64,000 nucleotides of DNA from positions 1,736,001 to 1,800,000 of the forward strand of contig OZ242020.1 in assembly GCA_965204875.1 (NCBI GenBank). The letters run 5' to 3'. This stretch comes from Aldehydirespirator sp965204875. Lineage in GTDB: Bacteria > Actinomycetota > Acidimicrobiia > Acidimicrobiales > Aldehydirespiratoraceae. Within the stretch, counting starts at the first letter, position 1, and each line of letters opens with the position of its first letter. This document shows positions 7,625 to 15,611 of the stretch, piece by piece. The position numbers were made by a program, and so were the translations under genes. The notes under the pieces are model-generated. The model made no database searches and had not been told where the DNA came from. It worked only from the letters and a program-made list of their open reading frames with translations.

Positions 7625-8580
7625 CCGAAGAAGGAGGCGTTGAGCACCTCGGTGTTGATGCTGCCGGCGCTGAAGGTGTTGCCGCTGGCCAGGTTGGTCA
7701 GGTGTATCTCAGCCGGCGAGTGCAGCTCGATGGGTATCTCGTAGAAGTCCCGTCCGGCCTCCTCGTAGATCTCGATGAACGGCCGCCCGTATGCGTCGCT
7801 GGCGGCCGACACCACCCGGCCCACGATCTGCGCGCACTGGGCGTCGTCGCCCTCGACGGTGACGTTGGCGATGCCCCCGTAGAGCAGGCTGTCGTTGATC
7901 CGGCCCATCGACTCCAGATCGTCGTCCACCAGCGGCGGTATCACGCCCAGCCCGTACGCGTAGCGCAGGCAGCGCAGGTCCATGCCCTCCTCGGCCAGCC
8001 GATGTATGGACTGCTCCACTATGCGGGCGGCCACCTGCACCGCGGTCACCAGGCTGCGGTTGGGGGCGAACAGCACGTAAAGGTCGCCGGGGGAGATCCG
8101 GCACGCCGAGGCGATCATGTCCGCCATCGCCACCGGTATCGGCTCCGATGTCTGGATGGCGACCACCGCTTCGTGATGGTCGTCCCGATAGTCGATCCAC
8201 TCGAAATAGTGGTCGAGGCTGTCACGGTTCAACGCCCGGCCCGGCCCGGCGAGGATGGCGGCGTGCTCGGTGCCGGCCGCCTGGAGCCGCCAGCCGGCGA
8301 TCTGCGACGCCACGCACGCCTCGATGGGATGGTCGATCATGACCCGCACCGCGCTCAGCGTCCTGTTGCCCAACTCGAAAGGCTCGTAGCTGACGATGCC
8401 GAGCCCGCCCAGGCTGGCCAGGGTGTACAGCTCGGCGGCACTCCAGCCCGCCTTCGCCCGCAGGCCCATGTCGATGACGGTGGTGCCGTTGTCGAGCCGC
8501 TCCACCGCCACGCCCAGCGCGTCGGCCTCGTCCAGGATGGCGCGCACCGTCTTCATGGCCTCACGGTTGACGCTGATCAT
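7621..8580 (-). CDS. mch: Methenyltetrahydromethanopterin cyclohydrolase
   Basis: The 319-residue protein lines up with Mch of methanogens and methylotrophs over its whole length. Conserved blocks include MISVNREAMK, LDNGTTVIDMG, LYTLASLGGLG, the DHPIEACVASQIAGW stretch, GPGRAL, LYVLFAPNRSLVTAVQVAARIVE, MGRINDSLLYGG, AYGRPFIEIYEEAGRDFYEI, SPAEIHLTNL and a C-terminal VLNASFFG. Mch interconverts methenyl- and 5-formyl-tetrahydromethanopterin in the cytoplasm, and is unexpected in an actinobacterium. It overlaps the luciferase-like gene by GTGA. I take ATG at 8580 as start because the family begins MxSVN; a TTG at 8604 would add eight unconserved residues. No formyltransferase or methylene dehydrogenase is visible in the window, so the pathway it serves is open; the adjacent SDR is one candidate partner. 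Confidence 0.9.
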   Translation of the reverse strand: MISVNREAMKTVRAILDEADALGVAVERLDNGTTVIDMGLRAKAGWSAAELYTLASLGGLGIVSYEPFELGNRTLSAVRVMIDHPIEACVASQIAGWRLQAAGTEHAAILAGPGRALNRDSLDHYFEWIDYRDDHHEAVVAIQTSEPIPVAMADMIASACRISPGDLYVLFAPNRSLVTAVQVAARIVEQSIHRLAEEGMDLRCLRYAYGLGVIPPLVDDDLESMGRINDSLLYGGIANVTVEGDDAQCAQIVGRVVSAASDAYGRPFIEIYEEAGRDFYEIPIELHSPAEIHLTNLASGNTFSAGSINTEVLNASFFG

Positions 8581-8661
8581 GGTTGGCAACCATTCACGGG
8601 CCAAGCGTCCAGGGCTGCCTGAGAAGTCTTCATGGCCTCACGGTTGACGCTGATCATGGTT
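8549..8661 (-). repeat. 36-bp direct repeat duplicating the first codons of mch
   Basis: GTCTTCATGGCCTCACGG and the following bases at 8549-8584 are repeated without change at 8626-8661, 77 bp apart. The outer copy would encode MISVNREAMKT again and then run into 15 unrelated residues before a stop, so it is a decayed start-region duplicate in the SDR-mch spacer. Confidence 0.92.
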
Positions 8662-8679
8662 CTTCTCGCGGTGCGGAGT

Positions 8680-9456
8680 TCATGCCGGGGTGGACTCGCG
8701 TGCTCCGAGCGCTGCGTCGACTCCGATGATCGCGCCGTTGAGGTAGCTGGCCTCGCGTGAGGCTGCGAACAGGATGGCAGCGGTGATCTCTTCAGGGCGG
8801 CCGAAGCGCCCCGCCGGGATGTGGCGCTGCACGGCGGCCTGCACGGCCTCGTCGCGCATCCCTGCCAGCAGCGCCTCGGTGGCGATGAGGCCGGGCGCCA
8901 CCGCATTGACCCTCACGCCCAGCGGCGCCAGCTCCAGCGCCATGGCGCGGGTCAGCCCCTCGACCGCCCCCTTGGAGGCGATGTAGGCGCAGCGGTTGAC
9001 GACGGCGAGCCGCGCCAGGATGGAGCTGACATGGACGATCGCGCCGCCGCCGCGCTCCACCATGCCTGCCGCCACCAGCTGGCTCAACTGGAACAGCCCT
9101 CTCACGTTGGCCTGCCAGACCGCGTCGAACGCTTGCAGCGAGAGGTCGGGCAGTGGCGAGCGGTCGATGACGGCTGCGTTGTTGACCAGGATCGAGATCG
9201 GCCCGAGGGCGGACTCCACCTCGGGCACCAGCCGTGCCACGTCGGCCTCGCTGCCGACATCGGCACTGAAGACCTCGGCCGTGCCGCCCGCGCCGGTGAT
9301 GGCCGCGCGGGTGGCGAGCGCGCCGGCCTCGTCGCTGCGGTAGTTCACGGCCACCCTCGCCCCCTCAGCGGCGAAGGCGCTCGCCGTGGACGCGCCGATG
9401 CCTCGGGAGGAGCCGGTGACCAGCACGGTCTGGCCGTCGAAGCGGTCGGGTCTCAC
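8680..9456 (-). CDS. Short-chain dehydrogenase/reductase (SDR)
   Basis: From GTG at 9456 the protein has 258 residues, a classical SDR length. It shows the TGSSRGIG cofactor loop near the N-terminus, the aspartate of SADVGSEADV, the NNAAV motif, the catalytic serine in HVSSILA, YIASK with catalytic tyrosine and lysine, and a C-terminal AIIGVDAAL. The basic residue after strand 2 (NYRSDE) suggests NADP(H). The start overlaps the stop of the lipoyl-domain gene as GTGA, so the two are co-translated. Within this operon a role on a hydroxy/keto intermediate or as a methylene-pterin dehydrogenase substitute can be imagined; neither is shown. The reading frame remains open upstream but only as the shadow of the lipoyl gene. 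Confidence 0.88.
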   Translation of the reverse strand: MRPDRFDGQTVLVTGSSRGIGASTASAFAAEGARVAVNYRSDEAGALATRAAITGAGGTAEVFSADVGSEADVARLVPEVESALGPISILVNNAAVIDRSPLPDLSLQAFDAVWQANVRGLFQLSQLVAAGMVERGGGAIVHVSSILARLAVVNRCAYIASKGAVEGLTRAMALELAPLGVRVNAVAPGLIATEALLAGMRDEAVQAAVQRHIPAGRFGRPEEITAAILFAASREASYLNGAIIGVDAALGARESTPA

Positions 9457-9728
9457 GGCCGGCCCGCAGCGATGGCGTTCGCCTCGGCCTCGTCGGCGGC
9501 GATCACGGCCAGGACGGTGCCGACATCGACGGTCTCGTCCTCCTCCACCAGGATCTGCGCGACCACGCCGCTGCAGGGCGCCTCCAGCTCGTTCTCCACC
9601 TTCTCCGTCTCCACCTCGGCTATCGCCTCGCCCTCGACGACGTGTTCGCCCTCGTCCACATACCAGGCCACCACGGTGCCGTCCTCCATGGTCAGCCCCC
9701 ATTTGGGCAGGATCACCTCGGTGGCCAT
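9453..9728 (-). CDS. Free-standing lipoyl-carrier domain protein
   Basis: The 91-residue protein is a single biotinyl/lipoyl domain: MATEVILPKWGLTMEDGTV, the lysine turn VETEKVENE with the lipoylated lysine at about residue 43, and SGVVAQILVEEDETVDVG closing the barrel. ETEKV is the lipoyl form, not the biotin AMKM form. In 2-oxoacid dehydrogenases this domain is normally the N-terminus of E2; here no peripheral-subunit-binding or acyltransferase domain follows, because the frame stops and an SDR begins in a GTGA overlap. It lies 136 bp after E1 beta. The domain could act as a mobile arm for E1 with an E2 encoded elsewhere, or as an H-protein-like carrier. Start ATG at 9728 has GAGGAGAG upstream. 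Confidence 0.9.
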   Translation of the reverse strand: MATEVILPKWGLTMEDGTVVAWYVDEGEHVVEGEAIAEVETEKVENELEAPCSGVVAQILVEEDETVDVGTVLAVIAADEAEANAIAAGRP

Positions 9729-9763
9729 CGGTCTCTCCTCGCTCTTCTCGTGGGATACTCAGT

Positions 9764-9883
9764 CAGTATCGGGTCTGCTCGTCGGGTCTGCGGTATCGGG
9801 TCGGCTCGTCGTGCAGCGGCGCCACTTGCGGTGCCATCAGGCCGTCCCTCGTGGGTCGCTCAAATCAGTATCGGGCAGCCGTG
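9764..9883 (-). repeat. Decayed copies of the E1-beta 3' end in the E1-beta/lipoyl spacer
   Basis: The last codons of E1 beta (plus strand TCAGTATCGGGCAGCC at about 9867) recur at about 9764 as TCAGTATCGGGTCTGC and again as GTATCGGGTC about 30 bp on, with GCTCGTCG also doubled. Nothing else is recognised in the 9729-9864 gap. Confidence 0.65.
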
Positions 9884-10986
9884 GCGATGGCCGTGGCGAC
9901 GTCGGCCTCGCCGGGCAGCACTATGTGCTCGAGGGGCACCGAGAACGGGATGGGCGTGTCGAGCCCGTCGACGCGCACCACGGGGCCTCGCAGGTCTGCG
10001 AAGCACTCCTCGCTGATGCGTGCGCTGAGCTCTGCGCCGAGGCCGCCGATGCGGGGGGCCTCGTTGGCCACGACGACCCGGCCGGTCTTGGAGGCGGAGG
10101 CCAGCACGGTCTCGGCGTCGTAGGGTCGGATCGTGCGCAGGTCCACGACCTCCACGGATACGCCGTCGGCCTCGGCCTGCTCCGCTGCGGACAGCGCCAT
10201 TGGCACCATGCGCATGGCTGCCACCACGGTCACGTCGCTGCCCTCGCGGGCGACGGCGGCCTGCCCCAGCGGGGTGGTGTAGTACTCGGGAGGCACCTCG
10301 GCGCGGCTGCGGTACAGGGCCTTGTGCTCGAGGAACAGCACCGGGTCGTCGCTCTCGATCGCTGCCAGCAGCAGCCCCTTGGCCTCCGCCGGGTTCGACG
10401 GCGCCACGATCACGATGCCAGGGACGTTGAGGAACCAGCCCTCGACGCTCTGGGAGTGGTGCGGCCCCCCGCCGAAGCCGCCCCCGCAGGCGGTGCGGAT
10501 CACCAGCGGGGCCTTGAACTGGCCGTCGAACATGTAGTGGATCTTGGCCACGTTGTTGACGATCTGGTCGTAGCACTCCCCGAGGAAGTCGGCGAACATG
10601 ATCTCGGCCACGGGCCGCATCCCGACCATCGCCGCGCCCGCGCAGGTGCCGACTATGGCCGCCTCTGACAGCGGCGTGTCCCGCACCCGCTCGGTGCCGT
10701 ACTTGGCCAGCAGACCCTTGGTCACGCCGAAGTCTCCGCCCATCTCGGCGATGTCCTCGCCGATGAGGAACATCTCGTCGTGCCTGTCCATGGCAAGGTC
10801 GAGCGCGTTGTTGAGGGCCTGCGTGAAGCTGGTCTTGCGAACCCTGTCCCGCGGCTTGCGGGGTGTCCGGCGGGAGCGGGCGGTCGCCGTCGCCTTGGCG
10901 TTCGCCGAGCCGGCCGCGGCATCGTTTGATGTCGCCGAGCCGGCCGTTGCTGGTGTCGCGGTGGCCGCGGCGTCGTTCGATGTCAT
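9865..10986 (-). CDS. 2-oxoacid (pyruvate/acetoin-type) dehydrogenase E1 beta subunit
   Basis: The 373-residue protein carries an Ala/Thr-rich N-terminal extension of about 55 residues (many ATATA-like stretches) and then the E1-beta fold: SFTQALNNALDLAMDRHDEMFLIGEDIAEMGGDFGVTKGL, the RDTPLSEAAIVGTCAGAAMVGMRPVAEIMFADF segment with the glutamate that activates thiamine diphosphate (equivalent of the conserved Glu in SEAA/SE motifs), GGGPHHSQSVE with the catalytic histidines, and the transketolase C-terminal domain ending GEADVATAIATAARY. ATG at 10986 overlaps the E1-alpha stop (ATGA). With E1 alpha it decarboxylates a 2-oxoacid or acetoin and reductively acylates a lipoyl domain. The long extension is unusual and repetitive. 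Confidence 0.9.
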   Translation of the reverse strand: MTSNDAAATATPATAGSATSNDAAAGSANAKATATARSRRTPRKPRDRVRKTSFTQALNNALDLAMDRHDEMFLIGEDIAEMGGDFGVTKGLLAKYGTERVRDTPLSEAAIVGTCAGAAMVGMRPVAEIMFADFLGECYDQIVNNVAKIHYMFDGQFKAPLVIRTACGGGFGGGPHHSQSVEGWFLNVPGIVIVAPSNPAEAKGLLLAAIESDDPVLFLEHKALYRSRAEVPPEYYTTPLGQAAVAREGSDVTVVAAMRMVPMALSAAEQAEADGVSVEVVDLRTIRPYDAETVLASASKTGRVVVANEAPRIGGLGAELSARISEECFADLRGPVVRVDGLDTPIPFSVPLEHIVLPGEADVATAIATAARY

Positions 10987-12035
10987 CGTGCGGCCACCTT
11001 CCAGGCGGTGTAGACGTTCGCGGTGGCCTTGGCCTCCTCGGGCGGCGGGCTCTCCTTGGCGAAGTCGATCCAGCGCTCGATCAGGTCGCGCATCTCCTGC
11101 TCGATGCTGTCGAGCTCGGCTTGGCTGACGCCCTGATCGCTGAGCGCCTCGGCGGCCAGCATGATCGGATCCCGCTCCTCGCGCCAGTACTTCACCTCGG
11201 CCTCGGGGCGGAACTCGCCGGCGAAGATGCCCTGCCAGCGCCACGTCTTGAACTCCAGGAAGTACGGCCCCGCGCCCGAGCGGATGTGCTCGACCGCGCT
11301 GCCGACGCCGTTCCAGGCCTCGATGACGTCGTTGCCGTCGAGCTGGCGGTTGGCGATCCCGTAGCCCTGCACCATGTCCACGATGTCGGCGGACGCATGG
11401 CCCTCGCCGACCGGCATGGAGATGGCGTAGCCGTTGTTGACGCAGGCGTAGAGCACGGGAAGGTCCCAGATGGCGGCCATGTTGAGGCTCTCGTGGAACT
11501 CGCCGCGCCCGACCGTGCCGTCGCCGATGATGGCGCAGGCAACGTTGGGCTCGCCCCGCATCTTGGCGGCGAGGGCCACGCCGAGCACGGTGGCCATGTA
11601 GGAGCCCTCCACGGCGTTGTCGCCGAAGTTGCCGACGCTCGGGTCGGCCGAGTGCAGGCTGCCGCCCTTGCCGCCGCAGACGCCGGTCGACTTGCCGAAG
11701 AGCTCGGCCATGACCCGCTCGCCGTCGCCGCCGTGGCGCTGCTGGGCCAGAGCGTTGATGCCGTGGCAGCGGTGGTCGGGGAAGAAGGCGTCGCTGGCTT
11801 GCAAGTGCCACGCGAGCGCGGCCTGGGTGGCTTCCTGGCCCAGCCCGGTGTGCAGCATCCCGGGGACGTTGCCCTGCTCGAACTCCCGCTCAAGGCCCTG
11901 CTCGAAGGCCCGTATCAGCCACATGTCGCGGTACAGGCCCATCAGCGTGGCCGTCTCGATGCCCGCCGGTTGCGGCGAGGGTGGACCCGTTGCCGCGCCG
12001 GTCTCGGCAAGTCCCGTCACCGTCGGCGTCTCCAT
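10983..12035 (-). CDS. 2-oxoacid (pyruvate/acetoin-type) dehydrogenase E1 alpha subunit
   Basis: From ATG at 12035 (GGGGAGG upstream) the protein has 350 residues. Diagnostic features are LYRDMWLIRAFEQGL, GMLHTGLGQEATQAALAW, FPDHRCHG (in the position of the substrate-side histidine of the family), GGKGGSLHSAD and the thiamine-diphosphate motif IIGDGTVGRGEFHESLNMA...CVNNGYAIS. It forms the heterotetramer with the beta subunit encoded next. Among E1 enzymes the compact size and GGKGGSMH-like box resemble acetoin/pyruvate dehydrogenases more than branched-chain enzymes. It is the first gene of the minus-strand operon; 351 bp separate it from the divergently oriented ATPase gene, so the operon promoter should lie there. 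The frame is open up to 12515 but the additional N-terminus is unconserved. Confidence 0.9.
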   Translation of the reverse strand: METPTVTGLAETGAATGPPSPQPAGIETATLMGLYRDMWLIRAFEQGLEREFEQGNVPGMLHTGLGQEATQAALAWHLQASDAFFPDHRCHGINALAQQRHGGDGERVMAELFGKSTGVCGGKGGSLHSADPSVGNFGDNAVEGSYMATVLGVALAAKMRGEPNVACAIIGDGTVGRGEFHESLNMAAIWDLPVLYACVNNGYAISMPVGEGHASADIVDMVQGYGIANRQLDGNDVIEAWNGVGSAVEHIRSGAGPYFLEFKTWRWQGIFAGEFRPEAEVKYWREERDPIMLAAEALSDQGVSQAELDSIEQEMRDLIERWIDFAKESPPPEEAKATANVYTAWKVAAR

Positions 12036-12386
12036 CCCGGCTGCCTCCCCTGCTGGTCGCCCAAGTCGTCCGAACAAATCTAGACCCGGCAGGACCCGCT
12101 TCCGGCACCCCCCGTTTGTTGTTGCTGACGGCTGCCGGGACCAATCTCGCGCCGCCGGACCGCAACCTCCCTGCGAACCGGGCGCTTGCTCCGGCTCAGG
12201 TGCGGGCGCCGCTTCAGACATCCTCAGGCGTTGCTGCCTGCTACCGGAAGGCCTTGGACTCACTCCACGCTTTAGCGCGCCGTGGTCGAGTCGGTAAAGA
12301 ATGTTGCTGACTGCCATCGGGAGACCTGGAGGCTCGCCCGGCACGGGCCGGCCTGCTCGACGCGTCCGGCTGTCTAGAATGCCGTC
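12036..12386. other. 351-bp divergent intergenic region with no recognised gene
   Basis: No conserved coding sequence, tRNA or strong hairpin was found on either strand. It should contain the promoter of the E1-mch operon (minus) and does contain a -10-like box for the ATPase gene (plus, 12375-12380). Confidence 0.5.
12375..12380 (+). promoter_or_regulatory. Candidate -10 box of a leaderless transcript (TAGAAT)
   Basis: TAGAAT ends 6 nt before the ATG at 12387, the spacing at which transcription would begin at or next to the start codon. No Shine-Dalgarno sequence is present. The same arrangement is seen at 58769-58774. Confidence 0.45.
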
Positions 12387-13577
12387 ATGGATAAGGAAAT
12401 CAACCCCTACGTCCCTGGGGCTGGGAACTATCCGCCTGCTCTCGTCGGCCGCGAGGAGGATCTTGAGGTTGTTGAGTTGGCCATCCGGCGGTTGTCGATC
12501 GGCAACCACGCTCAAAGCGTCATCATCACCGGGTTGCGCGGTGTCGGCAAGACCGTGCTATTGCATGAGTTCCATCGCATCGCAGAGAACCACGATTGGG
12601 TTCACGAGTCACTCGAGGCCTATCGGGAGGCGAGGTTCACGGCCGATCTGTCTGAGATGGTGCGGCAGGTAATGGTTCGACTGTCTCGCAAGCGTCTCGC
12701 TGAGCGGGCCGTGCAGGCAATGCGAACAGCGATGCGAACGTTGAAGGCGTTCCAGATTCGCTGGGATGTGTCAGGCGGCGTCGATCTCATTGCCGGCCTC
12801 GATCCGCTTGTCGGCAAAGCCGATTCGGGACTGCTGGACCGCGACCTTACGGATCTGTTTGTAGCAGTAGGCCATGTCGCTAGCGAACAGAAGAGCGGTG
12901 TCGTGCTGACCGTCGACGAGATGCAGGACCTCAGCCTGGAGCACCTTACTCACTTGATCATAGGATTGCACAAAGTGTCCCAGTTGAATCTGCCCTTGGT
13001 GGTTGCAGGTGCTGGACTCCCTTCACTTGTGGCACTGATGGGTGAAGCGCGCTCATACGCTGAGAGGCTTTTCGACTTTCGCGAGATAGGCCGTTTGAGC
13101 GCCTATGAGTCAGCGGTTGCGCTGACCACCCCAGCTCATAATCACGGTGTTCGATGGGAACCAGATGCCCTAGACAATATTTGGTCCCACACCCAGGGTT
13201 ACCCGTACTTCCTGCAGGCGTTCGGGAAGCGAGCTTGGCAGGTGGCCCAAAGCGATAATACAATCACGGCGACGGATGTATTGGAGGCGGTGCCGCTTGC
13301 CATCAAGGATCTCGATGGTGGGTTCTTCCGAATGCGCTTCGATCGCACCACGGACGCAGAGCGCGATTATCTGCGTGCGATGGCCGATCTCGGAGTAGGT
13401 CCCTACGCCTCAGGCGATGTAGCGACCACTCAGGGCAGGACCACCGCGCAGTTGGGCCCGACACGCGATTCGCTCATCCGCAAGGGACTGTGCTACTCGC
13501 CAAGACACGGGATCATCGACTTCACCGTGCCCATGTTCGACCAATACCTGCGCCGCCGGGCAGCAACCTCCCTGTGA
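12387..13577 (+). CDS. AAA (STAND-like) ATPase with C-terminal winged-helix-like region
   Basis: The 396-residue protein begins with NPYVPGAGNYPPALVGREEDL, typical of bacterial/archaeal AAA_16-type ATPases, followed by Walker A GLRGVGKT (49-56) and Walker B VVLTVDEMQ (172-180). A sensor-like VVAGAGLPSL stretch and a lid with TQGYPYFLQAFGKRAW come next, and the last ~80 residues look like a winged-helix DNA-binding domain (AERDYLRAMADLG, then a recognition-helix stretch). The family's cellular role is poorly defined; members are common near defence genes and mobile elements. The gene is lower in GC than the adjacent operon and lies upstream of the ATPase/TOPRIM pair in the same direction but 87 bp away, so it may or may not be part of that module. 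Confidence 0.75.
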   Translation: MDKEINPYVPGAGNYPPALVGREEDLEVVELAIRRLSIGNHAQSVIITGLRGVGKTVLLHEFHRIAENHDWVHESLEAYREARFTADLSEMVRQVMVRLSRKRLAERAVQAMRTAMRTLKAFQIRWDVSGGVDLIAGLDPLVGKADSGLLDRDLTDLFVAVGHVASEQKSGVVLTVDEMQDLSLEHLTHLIIGLHKVSQLNLPLVVAGAGLPSLVALMGEARSYAERLFDFREIGRLSAYESAVALTTPAHNHGVRWEPDALDNIWSHTQGYPYFLQAFGKRAWQVAQSDNTITATDVLEAVPLAIKDLDGGFFRMRFDRTTDAERDYLRAMADLGVGPYASGDVATTQGRTTAQLGPTRDSLIRKGLCYSPRHGIIDFTVPMFDQYLRRRAATSL

Positions 13578-13664
13578 GCATGGTTCGCCGCAAGGCCATG
13601 TCAAGGCTGGGCTGCTACGGTACGTGGTGACAGACGCATACGACAAGGCTGGAGCGGCAGGCAC

Positions 13665-14875
13665 GTGAAGAATCGATCGAAAAATCCACGCCTAACTCAG
13701 CTACGAGCTGTCAACTTTCGCTCGCTGGGGGAAATGGATGTTCCATTGGGTGACTTGACGGTGCTAGTCGGCCCGAACGGTTCCGGAAAAACGAATGTCC
13801 TCAACGTATTGCGCTTCTTGGCGTCGACTGTTCAATTCGATCTGGCGGCTGCTGTTAAGCAATGGGGTGGCTTTGAGCGGGTGCGGCGTCGTGATGGGGG
13901 CAGTGGTCAAGTCAAAATTCAGGTCAGCGGTCAGTTGACCAAGCACGCAAGTTACAATGCCCTCGACGAGTATGAGTTGAGTTTTGGTGTGACCTCTAAG
14001 GGGAACCTGAATCGCAAGGAAACATTTACCTTCAAGTGCACCCAAGGACGGGGGCGGCGCATCACCGTTGCAGGTACCAAAATTGAGATCGGTCCCGGTC
14101 ACGGTATGGCTGATGCCGAGTCCGACCAGCGAACGTTGATGGTTAAGTCCGGAACGACAGGCTTGTCAACACTGCCGAGACTCAGTGACGACGAGGGCGG
14201 TGAAGGCATCCGCAGCCTCGCGGCATTCCTGGAATCTGTTCGAGTCCTTGAACCGAACGTGAACGCGGCTCGAGAACCGTCGCGCATGGTTCCCGGACGC
14301 CTCGCTGATGACGCTGGCAACCTCGCTTCGGCGTTGTATAATTTGCATCGCACTGATGGTGAGTCATTTAACAGTCTGGTGAGTGAGTTACACTACTGCC
14401 TTCCGGGTCTTTGTGATGTCGAATTCGTGCCTGTGGGAGGTGCTGGCAGTGCAGTTGCGGTGGTACTGCGCGAACTGGGTGTCGCTTCGCCGATTGAGTT
14501 GGCCGACGCGTCGTTCGGAACTGTTCGCTTGCTGGCACTTCTGACAGCCCTCCACGAACCTGATCGCCCACCGCTGATGGCAATAGAAGAGGTAGATCAT
14601 GGACTTCACCCCTATGCTCTGGATATTCTGGTTGACAGGCTTAGGGCAGCTTCTAAACAAACTCAGCTTCTGATTACGACACACTCGCCATGCTCGTCAA
14701 TCGTCTTGACCCCGACGAGTTGGTGGTCTGCGGGCGTGATGCCGAAACAGGTGCTTCTATCATTCCTTTGCGTAACAGCGAGCAGCTAGCCGAGGCTCAA
14801 AAATCTTCGGGGCTTGGCCTTGGAGAGTTGTGGTTCGCTGGCTCACTGGGTGGCGTACCCGACGGCAACTCGTGA
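13665..14875 (+). pseudogene. SMC/RecF-like (AAA_21) ATPase of an OLD/PARIS-like module, interrupted by a frameshift
   Basis: The first frame (13665-14789) encodes Walker A GPNGSGKT at 36-43, a long insert region, a signature-like SFGTVRLLALL and Walker B PPLMAIEEVDHGLHP, then LLITTHSP. After THSP the family continues with a leucine-rich helix and a charged tail; that continuation is found in another frame from 14690 (MLVNRLDPDELVVCGRD ... GLGELWFAGSLGGVPDGNS, stop at 14875). A single missing base after CGCC near 14688 would join them exactly. The downstream start overlaps the second-frame stop as GTGA, showing that the second frame is the genuine 3' end. It is either a real inactivating mutation, a sequencing error or, less likely, recoding. 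The usual role is ATP-driven sensing for a partner nuclease. Confidence 0.78.
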
Positions 14876-15540
14876 CGACAAGTCGCAAGAAAGGCACCAA
14901 GAAACAGGCGGCTTCGGTCGTCTTGATATTCGGCGAGAGCATCAACGACACTCGCGCTCTCGCATCACTGATTCGAGCCTTATGTCCGTCCTTGAAGGGT
15001 CGGATACGGCCACGCCCGCACCCGATCGCATTACAGCGATCCGCGTCACAGCTCAAGGTTGAGGCATGGATTCACAAGCTTCATGGTGCTGTTTTGGCCC
15101 ACTACGAACCGGTCATGTGTGTTTTCGTGCACCGCGACACAGATGGCCCTGATCCGCGGGGAACTCTTGCTCAGCGGACGCAGTCTCAGCTTCAAAGTGC
15201 TGGAATTGCTGGAGTTCATGCGGTCGTGCCAGTTGAGGAGATTGAGGCATGGTGGCTCTTGTTCCCGAACGCTACTGAGGCGGTCAGGAAATCCTGGTCC
15301 GGCACGCTCAGCAGGCGGATCGGAGATGTTGATGCCATCTCCGATCCCAAAGAGGGGCTGGCTAGTCGAACGCGTCGCAAGGACTCCAAACGCGCCTACT
15401 CGGAGGCTGACTCACCCCAGGTCGCCGAAAAGGTCGCGGAAGCCATACAAGCAGGTGTTCGACCGATGGGCCGAAGTGCCTCCTACCGGCGCTTTGAACA
15501 GTCGGTCGCTACCTGCTGCCGCCGGGCGCGGGCTGCCTGA
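14872..15540 (+). CDS. TOPRIM/DUF4276-like effector protein paired with the ATPase
   Basis: From GTG at 14872 (GTGA overlap with the preceding gene) the protein has 222 residues. The pattern VVLIFGESINDTRALASLIRAL resembles the TOPRIM start (E followed by D/N-acidic turn and a helix), CVFVHRDTDGPDP gives the DxD-like strand end, and VPVEEIEAWWLLFPNA matches the DUF4276 signature VExIEAWLLAD. DUF4276 and DUF4435 proteins are TOPRIM-like nucleases found with AAA ATPases in OLD-, PARIS- and Gabija-like anti-phage systems. The same gene pair architecture is seen here. Family assignment rests on these motifs only. The C-terminus is basic and contains a late cysteine pair. With the ATPase frameshifted, this effector may be orphaned or the whole module silent. 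Confidence 0.55.
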   Translation: MTTSRKKGTKKQAASVVLIFGESINDTRALASLIRALCPSLKGRIRPRPHPIALQRSASQLKVEAWIHKLHGAVLAHYEPVMCVFVHRDTDGPDPRGTLAQRTQSQLQSAGIAGVHAVVPVEEIEAWWLLFPNATEAVRKSWSGTLSRRIGDVDAISDPKEGLASRTRRKDSKRAYSEADSPQVAEKVAEAIQAGVRPMGRSASYRRFEQSVATCCRRARAA

Positions 15541-15611
15541 CGGCAGCAGGTAGCTTCGAACGTTGGTTTGCTGTGCCCGGCTAGCTAGCTAAACAGCCGG
15601 CAACTCGATTG

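Noticed and set aside
8821..10668. 615-codon plus-strand frame
   Set aside because: Antisense to SDR, lipoyl and E1 genes with good motifs; no domain recognised.
9865..11811. 648-codon minus frame running through E1 alpha and E1 beta
   Set aside because: Its first part is an out-of-frame reading of E1 alpha; only the part from 10986 onward is E1 beta.
12036..12515. E1 alpha extended N-terminus
   Set aside because: Low-complexity, overlaps the divergent ATPase gene and promoter region; ATG 12035 has a good Shine-Dalgarno.
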